Assembly: GCA_014238905.1 (NCBI GenBank)
Contig: JABAAE010000012.1
Span: 206,064 to 270,063, forward strand
From: Planctomycetota bacterium
GTDB lineage: Bacteria > Planctomycetota > Planctomycetia > Pirellulales > Pirellulaceae
DNA length: 64,000 bases
Direction of reading: 5' to 3'
Part shown: positions 25,713-35,476 of the stretch, one piece after another
Layout of the letters: each line of letters begins with the position of its first letter
Position numbering within the stretch: position 1 is the stretch's first letter
Translations under genes and position numbers: made by a program
The notes under the pieces: model-generated
Told to the model about the DNA's origin: nothing
What the model saw: only the letters and a program-made list of their open reading frames with translations
Databases searched by the model: none

Positions 25713-27038
25713 GTGAAACGTTCGATCAAATCGCTGTCGCGTGCCTACCAGGACCAAACTCTAGGTGATGATGAGATCAAAGATTTAGATCAGATCCTGG
25801 CGACGGACTCCGAAGCTCGCGAAGTTTTTATGAGGGAAACCAATCTGATTGCGGCACTCGAAGATGTCGCCGTCGATGAATCAGCAAAAGAAATTGGTTT
25901 TTTTGATCGGCCAACAGACTCTCACGAAAAGCAACGATTATCGAAACCGTTTTGGACGAAAATGGCCTTTGGAGCAATGATAGCGGCTTCGATTGTGATC
26001 CTGTTGGTGGCGACGGTCTTCTTTTCTCGTCAGGCTGAAGATCGCTTTATCGCGACTATTGTCGGGCTCAGTGGGCCACTTCAATGGACGGGGGATGGCG
26101 GTCAAGTACGCGCTGATCTGGATGTTGGCATGAAGCTTTCCGGTGGGACCATCGATGGCCTGACGCATGACTCCTGGTTTGCGTTGGTGTTTCGTGATGG
26201 CTCAAAAGTGGTTATTTCCGGTAATTCAATGCTTGCCTTTTCCGATGCTGGCCAAAAAAAGCTCCACCTGAAGTTGGGAACCTTGTCGGCAGATGTTGAG
26301 CCTCAGCCCGAAGGTTTTCCGATGCTGATCCACACCCCCACAGCGGTTGTGGAAGTCGTCGGAACCAGCTTTGAAATTGATACTGACCTTGAGTCAACGG
26401 CGTTGAATGTTAGCAAGGGCAAGGTTCAAGTGATGCGGCTTAGCGATGGTAATTCAGTAGAGGTGCCTTCGCAGCATCAGGTGGTTGCTGCGGCGGATCA
26501 GGACTTGAGCGTCAACCATATACCGCAGGTAGCCTACACGTGGCGAAGTCGTCTGGAACAGGGACCTCGGCGAACTTACGGCAAATGGATTCCAGGCAGC
26601 AATAGCGTTATGCCGCGTCTTCATTGTATTGCCCACACCGTCAAAGATACCGGTCTGACGATTTACGCGGTTTCAACTCAAGTTACCGCAGCTGACGCGG
26701 CAGCGGTCATGACCAACCCACGCAGCCGTGTTCATGTGCAAGGACGGCTCGACCGGGAATCCGACCTGTTTGTAGGAATGACTCTAAGAACCCGGAAAGG
26801 AGAATTTGCTGGTAGATTTCAGGTCAGACTTCCCGCAAAGCAGCTTGGCACGATTGGTGATCTCGACCTGATCTTGCCAATCAACGACTTCAAACTTGAT
26901 CCGTCCCTGAAATCGATGAAGCATCAGCTGCCTGATTTGGCACACAATCTTGTAGTGGAATCATTGTGGTGTCATACCCTTTATCAACAGGCCGGCCTGT
27001 CGATCACCTCGCTGGAATTGTCGGAGCGGGAGGAATGA
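25713..27038 (+). CDS. FecR-domain anti-sigma / signal transducer
   Basis: 441 residues from GTG 25713. A short cytoplasmic helical part (residues 1-80: QTLGDDEIKDLDQIL, ATDSEAREVFM) is typical of planctomycete FecR anti-sigma domains. One membrane helix lies at about 84-104 (MAFGAMIAASIVILLVATVF). A periplasmic FecR domain follows at about 130-250 (VVEVVGTSFEIDTDLESTAL, then VSKGKVQVM). A further beta-rich C-terminal domain of about 170 residues resembles carbohydrate- or ligand-binding modules appended to such proteins. The frame is coupled to the next gene: the ATG of the sulfatase overlaps its stop (27035-27038). It should sense a periplasmic cue and release the sigma. Confidence 0.92.
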   Translation: MKRSIKSLSRAYQDQTLGDDEIKDLDQILATDSEAREVFMRETNLIAALEDVAVDESAKEIGFFDRPTDSHEKQRLSKPFWTKMAFGAMIAASIVILLVATVFFSRQAEDRFIATIVGLSGPLQWTGDGGQVRADLDVGMKLSGGTIDGLTHDSWFALVFRDGSKVVISGNSMLAFSDAGQKKLHLKLGTLSADVEPQPEGFPMLIHTPTAVVEVVGTSFEIDTDLESTALNVSKGKVQVMRLSDGNSVEVPSQHQVVAAADQDLSVNHIPQVAYTWRSRLEQGPRRTYGKWIPGSNSVMPRLHCIAHTVKDTGLTIYAVSTQVTAADAAAVMTNPRSRVHVQGRLDRESDLFVGMTLRTRKGEFAGRFQVRLPAKQLGTIGDLDLILPINDFKLDPSLKSMKHQLPDLAHNLVVESLWCHTLYQQAGLSITSLELSEREE

Positions 27039-29104
27039 CTCTAAATCCATCTATTGCCATCAGGGCTTCCATCGCAATTTTGATCTTGTTTCCGCAGATT
27101 GCCCAATCGCAGATTGCTCGTCCCAATGTTATTGTGCTGCTGGCAGACGACCTGGGATCAAAAGACATCGGCTGTGACGGCGGTCCGGTTAAAACGCCCG
27201 CGCTGGACGAGCTGGCTGCCAAAGGCGTCCGCTTCACTGATTTTCATTCGGGAGCCCCTGTCTGTTCGACCGCCCGCGCCACGTTGCTCACCGGGCGTCA
27301 TCACCTGAGGACCGGTGTCTATACGGTCATTCAGGACCACGTCCACAACATGCACCTTCTTAAAAGCGAGGTGACGATTGCTGAGCTGCTAAAAGCAAAC
27401 GGCTACGATACCGTTCATCTTGGCAAGTGGCATTTGGGTACGCCGTTTCGGGGGATGAATAAACCATGGGTCGACGAACATGGGTTCGACTACTGGTTCG
27501 CGACCGACCTGAATGCTGCGCCAAGTCATCGTAACCCGAAAAACTTTTGGCGTAATCGGGAACGAGTCGGTCAGTTGGAAGGCTACGCTTGTCAGCTTGT
27601 CGTTGATGAGGCCATCGCTTGGCTGGATCAGGAGCGTGATGCGGCGAAACCGTTCTTTCTCAATATCTGGTTTCACGAACCCCATGCGCCGCTTGCCGCT
27701 CCTGATGAGATCGTTTCGCAGTACGGTGAGCCGGGCGATCCGGCTGCCATATATTCAGCGACCATCGACAATACCGATCGCGCTATTGCTCGGCTCGTGA
27801 AAAAACTTGAGCAAACAGATTCCCTTGAAAACTCGATTATCATCTACACCTCCGATCACGGCAGTTACCGTCACCAACGCAACGGCGAACTTCGCGGCAG
27901 CAAAGGCTCACTCTTCGAGGGTGGAACGCGCACGCCAGGTATTATCCACTGGCCAAAAGGTATCCAAGGTGGTCAGATTGAAACCACTCTCGCCGGTGGA
28001 GTCGATCTCTTGCCAACGATTTGCGGCCTGACGGGGATTGAGAAACCAAAGGGTGTGCATCTCGATGGAGCCGATCTTTCTCCGCTTTTGGTTGGAAAGC
28101 GGGAGGATTTTAAACGCCGGCAACCGCTAACCTGGCATTCTCCCACAAGTCAGCCGATTGTCGCGATTCGCGAAGAAAATTATTCGCTGGTCGGTTTTCG
28201 CGACCAAGAGTACCCCAAGGACCGGGCGGCGATTCGAGCAGCTTTAGAGGGGATGAGAGTCATTCTTGAAAAGAAGCTTGGCCGCCAGTTGACTCAATCC
28301 GAACTTTGGGACAGGGCGTACAACAGCGAAATTAAAACCCCGCAGTGGAATAGCCTGCGAGAGAAGTTTGTAACCCTGAACATGTTTCAGGAATCGTGGA
28401 TCCCAACGATCAAGGCAGGATCTGGTGGCATATCGAGGTTCGAGCTTTATGATTTGTCGCTTGATCCTGGGCAGAAAAAAAACATCGCCAAGAAATTTCC
28501 GGGCATCGCCAAGAGAATGAGAGAGGCCGTGCTCGCTATTAATGCAGATGTCCTTGAGGAATCTCCTGATTGGGGGTCGCCAAAACAAAATCCAAAGGAA
28601 ATGGGGATTCATCGACTTCGTTCCAAAGAACGATCGCGGTTTGATGCATTTGTTTATGTGAATCGAATTCCGGTGAAAACCGAATTGGATGAAACTCCGG
28701 AGGAACTCGCCGGACGGATTCTTGGACGGTTGGCAAACCAGGAAGGTCGAGTCTTGATTAAGCTTCCGCCGGGAATGAATCGGCTGGCCTACGAGGGGTT
28801 CAAAATTGCTCTGGAAGACGGGAGAAACCTTCATTGCGGACGTTGCTTCAGTTGTCATCGCTTACCCGAATTGGGGCAGGTCAATTCGAAGCCCCCAGTC
28901 CCCTCGCTGCGCAATGGTTCGTTTTCTATCGAGCGGTTGGCCAAAGTTTTAGCAGACCAAACGCATCGGGGCATTCGTCTCGACAAACAGGATATCAATC
29001 GTTTGAACGGTTTTTTGAAAATCCTTACCGACGTTGCGGATTCTGATTTTCGGAATCTGATTATCAAATCCACTGTACTTGAAGCATCCGGAGAAATGGA
29101 ATGA
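27035..29104 (+). CDS. sulfatase fused to a c-type heme-binding C-terminal segment
   Basis: 689 residues from the ATG at 27035, which overlaps the FecR stop. The signal peptide (IAIRASIAILILFPQIAQSQ) precedes a sulfatase domain: NVIVLLADDLGSKDIGCDG, then DTVHLGKWHLGTP and IIIYTSDHGSYR. The maturation site is C-S-T-A-R at Cys77 (APVCSTARATLLTGR), with Thr where CxPxR expects Pro. After about residue 520 the sulfatase fold ends. A segment of about 130 residues holds C-F-S-C-H (Cys604, Cys607, His608), a c-type heme attachment motif, in the context NLHCGRCFSCHRLPELGQVN. The predicted product is a sulfatase tethered to a mono-heme domain. No obvious distal Met ligand was seen. It ends in a four-base overlap with the next gene. 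Confidence 0.88.
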   Translation: MTLNPSIAIRASIAILILFPQIAQSQIARPNVIVLLADDLGSKDIGCDGGPVKTPALDELAAKGVRFTDFHSGAPVCSTARATLLTGRHHLRTGVYTVIQDHVHNMHLLKSEVTIAELLKANGYDTVHLGKWHLGTPFRGMNKPWVDEHGFDYWFATDLNAAPSHRNPKNFWRNRERVGQLEGYACQLVVDEAIAWLDQERDAAKPFFLNIWFHEPHAPLAAPDEIVSQYGEPGDPAAIYSATIDNTDRAIARLVKKLEQTDSLENSIIIYTSDHGSYRHQRNGELRGSKGSLFEGGTRTPGIIHWPKGIQGGQIETTLAGGVDLLPTICGLTGIEKPKGVHLDGADLSPLLVGKREDFKRRQPLTWHSPTSQPIVAIREENYSLVGFRDQEYPKDRAAIRAALEGMRVILEKKLGRQLTQSELWDRAYNSEIKTPQWNSLREKFVTLNMFQESWIPTIKAGSGGISRFELYDLSLDPGQKKNIAKKFPGIAKRMREAVLAINADVLEESPDWGSPKQNPKEMGIHRLRSKERSRFDAFVYVNRIPVKTELDETPEELAGRILGRLANQEGRVLIKLPPGMNRLAYEGFKIALEDGRNLHCGRCFSCHRLPELGQVNSKPPVPSLRNGSFSIERLAKVLADQTHRGIRLDKQDINRLNGFLKILTDVADSDFRNLIIKSTVLEASGEME

Positions 29105-31641
29105 ACGACGTAATCTGCGGTATTTGCCGCAAAAATCTTTGTGTCGTTATACGGCCAAACTCACCAGGGATCATCGGATTAATCTTGTGTGGTTTGGTGT
29201 TCTCGAACTTTGGGTTGGTGGATCTTGAGGCGTCCGACCCGCCAGGGCATACCATTGAAGGTCGAGTGGTGGATTCTACCGGCAAAGGAATCGAAGGAGT
29301 CATGGTTTCGGCGATTGATGATGGTCATCGAAAATGGACGTCGGTGTTCTCTCAGAAAGATGGTTCATTCGAGATCAAAGGTCTGCGGAATGTTGTTCAC
29401 AACGTTCGAACTCGGTTGATGGGGATCGCCGATGAGTGGAACAGCGGGATCGCAGCGGGAACCGACGACCTTGTAATCAAAACGCATTCGGCCGAAGGCC
29501 AAGAACTTGAAGTGCAGCGTCCGGCGAGCAGTGCGTTCAGTATGCTGGCTTTCGACAATGCACGCGATAAAATGAATTTCAAAATGAATTGCTCCTATTG
29601 TCACCAGGTCGGCACGCTTGGATTTCGGACTCCTGAAAAACCGGTTGACTGGGAGACAATGCTGCGGCGGATGGACGGATTTGGTGGTCTTTATCGCCAC
29701 ACTCAGAAAACGATTATTAATCGGTTGATGAATACTTACAAAGATGATGCCGTCAAAAGCTGGCCATCTTTTGTACCGCCACCAGCTCCAACCGGAATTT
29801 CTACTGCGGCCACCATCACCATGTGGGAGATGGATAAACCATTACAAGGGTCATTTCATGATCTGGAAATCGGTCGGGATGGATTGGTTTATGCGGTCAA
29901 TATCAGTAGGGGGCGTATGATCGCCTTGAATCCCAAAACCGGCGAACAGACAGCCATCAAGTTTCCACGCGGAGCCCACGCACCCCATTCCATTGAAACT
30001 GCCAATGACGGCAGCCTGTGGACGACGATGTGTGCTAGCGGCCACATGGCTCGCTACGACATCGAAACGAAACAGTTTGAAGTCTACAGTAGCGCCGAGG
30101 CACCAAAGAAGCGAGGTAGCTATCCGCACACTCTGCGGATCAATCCGAAAGACTCCGAGGGGTTGATCTGGTACACAGACGCGGGTTCTAATTCTTGTTT
30201 TTCGATTCATCCGAAAACGGGATTCGTCAAGGAATACAAACTATTGAGTGCTGGTCAGGCATTGGGTGCTGGTCGAGGCGAATCGCGAGGCATCACGCCG
30301 TACGGTCTGGATTACTCCCCCGTCGATGGCATGATCTGGTACTCGAAGCTGAACGGCAATCGCATCGGTCGCATTGACCCGACCGCTCCGGATGGCGACA
30401 TCAAGGAATGGAACCCACCCTTCCGAGGTCCCCGCCGACTGCATGTCGCCCCCGACGGAATGGTTTGGGTCCCGGGTTTCGGGTCGGGGGTGTTCGGCAA
30501 ATTTGATCCCAATACCGAGTACTGGACGGTCTATGAGTTACCGGACGCCGAAAACCAGATTCCGTACGCACTGAACGTCGCCAAGGACGGAATCGTCTGG
30601 ATCTGCGGAACCGGCAACGACACGATTAACCGATTCGACCCTGTATCCGAAACATTGGTTGAGTTTCGCCTGCCCACCCGCGTTTCCTACACTCGGGAAA
30701 TCGAATTCGATGATAACGGCAACGTCTGGACCAGTACTTCCGGACCGGCGCGGCATATGGAACGGGGTGTCGGTGCGGTGCTCCGGATTTCGCTTCCGGA
30801 CACGTTGCCGACAACCGGTGGTATCAAGTTGGTCCCCAAGAACTACAAAGGCGATCATGACATCGGAAACCTCGCCACCGCGCCAAAAATGAGTAAGCCG
30901 GTCAAACCCAATAACACCGCTCTCTTTGCGGAGATCGAAAAATCAGAAATTCCAGACGGTTATGTTCCACGCGAGCATCAAAAGTATGTTGACGCACGAA
31001 TTGCGGGCTTACCTCCGCAAAATCGCCCCCGAGTCGGCCAGCTTTGGAATGAATTCCGTCAGGCAAATCCGGATCGAAGCCGGGATGGTGCGATGTTTAT
31101 TCGGATTCTGGAATACGTTGCCAGTCAGCCCTCTATAGCAAAGCGACGATTTATCAAAAAATGGCAGCATCACGATTTTGGCTCGCAGCCAGAAAGGTTG
31201 AGTGGTCGATCCGTCCAAAACGGCAAATTGATTTACGAGCAAGCGACTTGTAGCAGGTGTCACACCATTGGTGGCCAAGGAGCCAAGCACGGACCGGATT
31301 TGACGGACGTAGCCAAAAGGTTCAGAGGACGAAAATTGTTGCAGCAGATTGTCAAACCGTCGGCAGAGATTCACAAGGACTTTCAAACGCAAATGGTCCA
31401 GATCGATGATGGAAGAATGGTAACCGGACTTGTCATTGAAGAAACTGACGACCGAATCCTGATGTTAGCGAACCTGCTGAAGCCAGATAACGTTGACACG
31501 ATTAAGAAGTCATCCATCGAAGATCGAAAAATCGCTGAGCTCTCCAGCATGCCGGTCGGCTTACTGGATACGTACTCGGTGAACGAAATTCTGGATTTGC
31601 TGGCTTACCTGCAAACACTCAATGGAGAAAAAAACAAGTGA
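29101..31641 (+). CDS. multidomain c-type cytochrome with Vgb-like beta-propeller
   Basis: 846 residues. The order is: N-terminal signal/membrane segment; carboxypeptidase-regulatory-like domain (about 49-110: IEGRVVDSTGKGIEGVMVSA); a first heme motif C-S-Y-C-H (Cys164, Cys167, His168); a beta-propeller like virginiamycin B lyase (about 230-600: DGLVYAVNISRGRMIALNPK, DGMVWVPGFGSGVFGKFDPN); and a C-terminal heme domain of the Pirellula/Verrucomicrobium type (TIGR02603-like), with C-S-R-C-H at Cys717, Cys720, His721 and GPDLTDVAKRFRGRKLLQQI. It starts within the stop of the sulfatase gene and ends overlapping the next start. It likely works as an electron-transfer or redox enzyme subunit; the substrate is unknown. 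Confidence 0.88.
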   Translation: MNDVICGICRKNLCVVIRPNSPGIIGLILCGLVFSNFGLVDLEASDPPGHTIEGRVVDSTGKGIEGVMVSAIDDGHRKWTSVFSQKDGSFEIKGLRNVVHNVRTRLMGIADEWNSGIAAGTDDLVIKTHSAEGQELEVQRPASSAFSMLAFDNARDKMNFKMNCSYCHQVGTLGFRTPEKPVDWETMLRRMDGFGGLYRHTQKTIINRLMNTYKDDAVKSWPSFVPPPAPTGISTAATITMWEMDKPLQGSFHDLEIGRDGLVYAVNISRGRMIALNPKTGEQTAIKFPRGAHAPHSIETANDGSLWTTMCASGHMARYDIETKQFEVYSSAEAPKKRGSYPHTLRINPKDSEGLIWYTDAGSNSCFSIHPKTGFVKEYKLLSAGQALGAGRGESRGITPYGLDYSPVDGMIWYSKLNGNRIGRIDPTAPDGDIKEWNPPFRGPRRLHVAPDGMVWVPGFGSGVFGKFDPNTEYWTVYELPDAENQIPYALNVAKDGIVWICGTGNDTINRFDPVSETLVEFRLPTRVSYTREIEFDDNGNVWTSTSGPARHMERGVGAVLRISLPDTLPTTGGIKLVPKNYKGDHDIGNLATAPKMSKPVKPNNTALFAEIEKSEIPDGYVPREHQKYVDARIAGLPPQNRPRVGQLWNEFRQANPDRSRDGAMFIRILEYVASQPSIAKRRFIKKWQHHDFGSQPERLSGRSVQNGKLIYEQATCSRCHTIGGQGAKHGPDLTDVAKRFRGRKLLQQIVKPSAEIHKDFQTQMVQIDDGRMVTGLVIEETDDRILMLANLLKPDNVDTIKKSSIEDRKIAELSSMPVGLLDTYSVNEILDLLAYLQTLNGEKNK

Positions 31642-34148
31642 CTCCAGCGATTATCAGGATGCAAATTCAAAAAGACGGTTCGTCAATCAGTCGATCCATT
31701 TTCGGGGGTGCTATGACGCTCGGTATCCTTAACTTCTTCTTGGTTTATGCCGTGATGATCAGCATTTCGACTGGTCTGTTTGCTGATCAGGTTTCAAAAG
31801 AGATCAGTTCATTTATTCAAGAGTCGTGCATGGACTGTCACGATGCCGACACGGAAACACGCCTCGATTTCACCAAGCTTGCCAAAGACTTTGAGAAAGG
31901 CGATTCGTTTCGCCAATGGGTCAACATCTACGACCGTGTCAAACGCGGCGAAATGCCGCCCCCCGAGGAAACTCAACCCGGCCAGGCAGTTCGTGACAAG
32001 GCGTTGTCGTTACTGGAAGGCGAATTAAAACAGGCCAATCAGCGATTGCAAAAGTCGATAGGTCGAGTCTCCTCGCGGCGACTTTCGCGTATGGAATACG
32101 AACACACGCTGCACGATCTGCTCGGCATCGGCGGCCAGATCGCAAAATTGCTTCCGCCCGAAAACAAGTCGGGAGCCTTTGATGTCGTCGCGGCAAAACA
32201 GGATATGTCCAACGTGCATGTCAAAGGATTCCTCAAGGCCGCTGACGTCGCACTCGACGAATCGATTCAACTCGGTCCCAGGCCCGGTGCGGTGCGCGAA
32301 CTCGACTACGCGAATTCACGTTACATGAAAATGTGGTTCCAGCGTCCCGTCCGCCGAGGCGGTGGTACGGTCTTCCGAGCCGAAGACGATCTCATCATGT
32401 TCCGAGGCGAGAACCACAACCTGCGCTCTGACAACAATGGTCTGCGGTTTCCAGTCGCCGGTCGATACCGGATCACGGTGACTGGTTCGGCGTATCAGCC
32501 GAGGTCCTCGGTGACGATGAGCCTCAAACGCCAAAACGACATCCAAGGCGACAGCGAACTGTTTGCTGCCTGGGATGTCGACGAGAAACTCCGCACGGTT
32601 TCAACGATTAAATACCTCCGCCCCGACGACTACTTCTACGTTAGCGCCGACGAACTCGAACCGGCGCCCAACGGAAAAACGATTTACAACTCGCAACCCG
32701 CCAGCGAATTCAAAGGTGAAGGCGTACGGGTTCGCAAGGTGCTCGTCGAAGGCCCTTTAGAGTCCACGTGGCCTCCCGAGCGCACCCGCACCTTGTTCCC
32801 CGGCGTCCAGTGGGAGTCTGTGTCCAACGGTCGTTCTTACCGTCCGGTCACAACGAAATCTCACTACGAACATATTCGCGATGCTGTCGCCGCGCTCGCA
32901 CCAAAAGCCTTCCGACGTCCGGTGAGCGACAAAGAGATCGCAGACCTTACCAATCTCGCGATCCCGAGTCTCAAAGCCCGACGCGGCTTCCTCGCCAGCG
33001 CTCGGGTTCCGTTGCGAGCGATCCTTATTTCGCCAGAGACTTTGTTTCTTACGAACGAAACGCGACCAACAGAATCAACACTGACGGATCATGCACTCGC
33101 CAGCCGCTTGTCCTACTTTCTCTGGCGCAGCCCGCCCGATGAGGAACTGCTTCAACTTGCCAGTGACGGAAAGCTCTCCGACCCGAGAACGCTGGACACT
33201 CAGGTCAGCCGCATGCTGTCCGACGGACGCAGCGACCGGTTCATCAACGAATTCCTAGATCAATGGCTGGATCTGGAACTGATCGACGCCACCACGCCTG
33301 ACAAGTACCTGTACCCGGAATATGACGACGTCCTCCGCCGAGCCATGCTGGCCGAAACGCGGCTCCTATTCCGACATCTCATCGACGAAGATCGCAGTAT
33401 CGTCACTCTCATCGATTCTGACTTCACGTTCCTCAACCGGAAACTCGCCGAACACTACGGCATTCCGAACGTCGAAGGTGAAGAAATGCGCAAAGTCATG
33501 TTGCCACCCCGTAGCGTTCGAGGCGGTATTCTGACGCACGCCAGCATTGCCAAAGTGACGGCCAACGGTACCGTCACGACACCCGTCAAACGCGGCAGTT
33601 TTGTTCTGACGAACCTGCTGGGCCTGCCTCCCAACCCGCCTCCGCCGGGGGTCGGTTCGATCGAGCCGGATACTCGCGGAGCCACGACGATTCGCGAGAC
33701 ACTTGCAAAACATCAGGCGTTCGAAGCATGTGCCGTTTGTCACCGCCGGATTGATCCGCCGGGTTTCGCGCTGGAATGTTTTGATCCCGTCGGCACCTTT
33801 CGTACTCGCTACCGCATCAGCAAAGGCGTCAAACGTACGGCCGACGTTGGACTGCGGTTCCTGCATAAAGACTACAAACTCGGCCAGCAAGTTGACTGCA
33901 GCGGCCAGACCGGGGACGGATTCACGTTCACTGATATTCGTGACTTCAAACAGCACCTTATGAAGTCGAAGGAACAGGTGGGACGAAACCTCGTGTCCCT
34001 GTTGATCACCTTCGCCACCGGGGCTGAAATCCAGTTCGCTGATCGCGAGGATGTGGAAGCAATTCTAATTCGTCACGAAAATTCGAATTACACTTTGAAA
34101 CAGTTGATTCATGAGGTTGTTCGCAGCCGAATGTTTCAATGCCGTTAA
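31638..34148 (+). CDS. planctomycete cytochrome protein (PSCyt1/DUF1587/DUF1595/DUF1592/DUF1588/DUF1585)
   Basis: 836 residues from GTG 31638, overlapping the previous stop (GTGA). A hydrophobic export segment (about 26-48) is followed by a PSCyt1-type heme motif C-M-D-C-H (Cys64, Cys67, His68), with RGEMPPPEE downstream as expected. The DUF1587 start reads RRLSRMEYEHTLHDLLGI. DUF1592/1588 features are ASRLSYFLWRSPPDEELLQL and SVRGGILTHASIAKVTANGT. A second heme motif C-A-V-C-H (Cys698, Cys701, His702) sits in CAVCHRRIDPPGFALE, and a DUF1585 tail closes the protein. Such proteins normally pair with a DUF1552 protein, which follows 13 bases later. They are thought to be periplasmic or surface redox proteins; the activity is uncharacterised. 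Its composition looks more GC-rich than its neighbours. Confidence 0.93.
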   Translation: MTPAIIRMQIQKDGSSISRSIFGGAMTLGILNFFLVYAVMISISTGLFADQVSKEISSFIQESCMDCHDADTETRLDFTKLAKDFEKGDSFRQWVNIYDRVKRGEMPPPEETQPGQAVRDKALSLLEGELKQANQRLQKSIGRVSSRRLSRMEYEHTLHDLLGIGGQIAKLLPPENKSGAFDVVAAKQDMSNVHVKGFLKAADVALDESIQLGPRPGAVRELDYANSRYMKMWFQRPVRRGGGTVFRAEDDLIMFRGENHNLRSDNNGLRFPVAGRYRITVTGSAYQPRSSVTMSLKRQNDIQGDSELFAAWDVDEKLRTVSTIKYLRPDDYFYVSADELEPAPNGKTIYNSQPASEFKGEGVRVRKVLVEGPLESTWPPERTRTLFPGVQWESVSNGRSYRPVTTKSHYEHIRDAVAALAPKAFRRPVSDKEIADLTNLAIPSLKARRGFLASARVPLRAILISPETLFLTNETRPTESTLTDHALASRLSYFLWRSPPDEELLQLASDGKLSDPRTLDTQVSRMLSDGRSDRFINEFLDQWLDLELIDATTPDKYLYPEYDDVLRRAMLAETRLLFRHLIDEDRSIVTLIDSDFTFLNRKLAEHYGIPNVEGEEMRKVMLPPRSVRGGILTHASIAKVTANGTVTTPVKRGSFVLTNLLGLPPNPPPPGVGSIEPDTRGATTIRETLAKHQAFEACAVCHRRIDPPGFALECFDPVGTFRTRYRISKGVKRTADVGLRFLHKDYKLGQQVDCSGQTGDGFTFTDIRDFKQHLMKSKEQVGRNLVSLLITFATGAEIQFADREDVEAILIRHENSNYTLKQLIHEVVRSRMFQCR

Positions 34149-34161
34149 AAAAGAGACCCCC

Positions 34162-35421
34162 ATGCATAGACCCATTTCAAGACGTTCGGCGCTGCGAGCA
34201 TCCGGCGTGGCTTTATCGTTGCCGCTGCTCGAATCGATGAATCCTGCCATCGGTCATGAACACATGGCGCCGCCAAAACGCATGGTGCTGATTTGCAATG
34301 CGCTCGGTTTGTTTCCTGCGTCGCTGTTCCCAAAGAGGTCCGGAACCGACTACGCAAACACGGAGTACCTCGAACTGCTCAACGAACACCGAAGTGACTT
34401 TACCTTGTTCTCCGGACTGTCCCATCCGGACCAGAACGGCAAGGATCCCCACGATACGGAAATGACCTTTCTGACGGCGGCGATCAATCCTGGGATGGGA
34501 GGATTCAAGAATACGATTTCGGTGGATCAGGTGGCCGCAATGCACCTTGGACACACCACGAGGTTTCCATCGATCACGCTGGGGACCAACACTCGGGAAA
34601 GCCAGTCTTTCGACAGCAACGGTGTCATGCTGCCAGCCGATTATCGGCCATCGCGTGTGTTTGCGAAGTTATTCCTGGCCGGAAGTCCGGAAGAACAGCG
34701 GCGACAAAGGCAGAGGCTCGCGGAAGGTCGCAGCATTCTTGATGCCGTTGGCGATCAGACGAAGACACTCAATCGACGAGTCAGTGGAGGCGACCGGAAG
34801 CAACTGGATGAATACTTCGCTGCCATTCGCACGGCCGAGAAGGAGCTGGCTGCTTCTGATGCGTGGCTGGATCGACCCAAGCCTGAGGTGAACGTCGAAG
34901 TTCCAAAGGACATTGCGGAACCAACAGAATTGCTCGCCCGCATTCGACAACTAATGAACCTGATTCCGCTAATACTGCAGACCGATTCAACGCGGGTGGT
35001 CAGCCTGATGATTCAGGATCACCACGTTGTACCAAACATCGCTGGTGTCCAGGCGGGGCATCACCCCCTATCTCATCATGGTCAGGATCCCGCCAAGATT
35101 GCCCAACTAAAGATCATCGAGTCTGGAATCCTTTCTACATTTTCGGATTTCCTGACACAGCTTGGACTGCGATCGGCACAGGGGGTTCGGCTGCTGGATC
35201 AAACGGCCGTTCTTTTCGGCAGCAATCTGGGCAATGCGAACGCTCATGACCCGACGAATCTTCCAATCATTCTTGCCGGTGGCGGTTACAAACACGGACG
35301 CTACGTGGCTTATGATAAAACGAACAACGTTCCGTTATGCAATTTGTTTGTTAATCTACTGAATAATACTGGAATTCCAACCGAATCATTTGGCACCAGC
35401 ACTGGAATTCTTGAAGTTTAA
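34162..35421 (+). CDS. DUF1552 domain-containing protein, Tat-exported
   Basis: 419 residues from the ATG at 34162. An in-frame ATG at 34111 lies inside the previous gene and would put the Tat motif too far from the N-terminus. The leader MHRPISRRSALRASGVALSL is a twin-arginine signal. The body has DUF1552 hallmarks such as PKRMVLICNALGLFPASLFP, then LFSGLSHPD, and later LIPLILQTDSTRVVSLMIQD and HHPLSHHGQDP. Family members are always found with DUF1592-type cytochromes, which suggests one functional unit. Tat export implies folding, and possibly cofactor loading, before transport. Its enzymatic role is unknown. Confidence 0.93.
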   Translation: MHRPISRRSALRASGVALSLPLLESMNPAIGHEHMAPPKRMVLICNALGLFPASLFPKRSGTDYANTEYLELLNEHRSDFTLFSGLSHPDQNGKDPHDTEMTFLTAAINPGMGGFKNTISVDQVAAMHLGHTTRFPSITLGTNTRESQSFDSNGVMLPADYRPSRVFAKLFLAGSPEEQRRQRQRLAEGRSILDAVGDQTKTLNRRVSGGDRKQLDEYFAAIRTAEKELAASDAWLDRPKPEVNVEVPKDIAEPTELLARIRQLMNLIPLILQTDSTRVVSLMIQDHHVVPNIAGVQAGHHPLSHHGQDPAKIAQLKIIESGILSTFSDFLTQLGLRSAQGVRLLDQTAVLFGSNLGNANAHDPTNLPIILAGGGYKHGRYVAYDKTNNVPLCNLFVNLLNNTGIPTESFGTSTGILEV

Positions 35422-35476
35422 ATGATTGGTTTTCACCAAATTCTCATTCCTTGATCAAAACAAAAAGTAAGCACCC

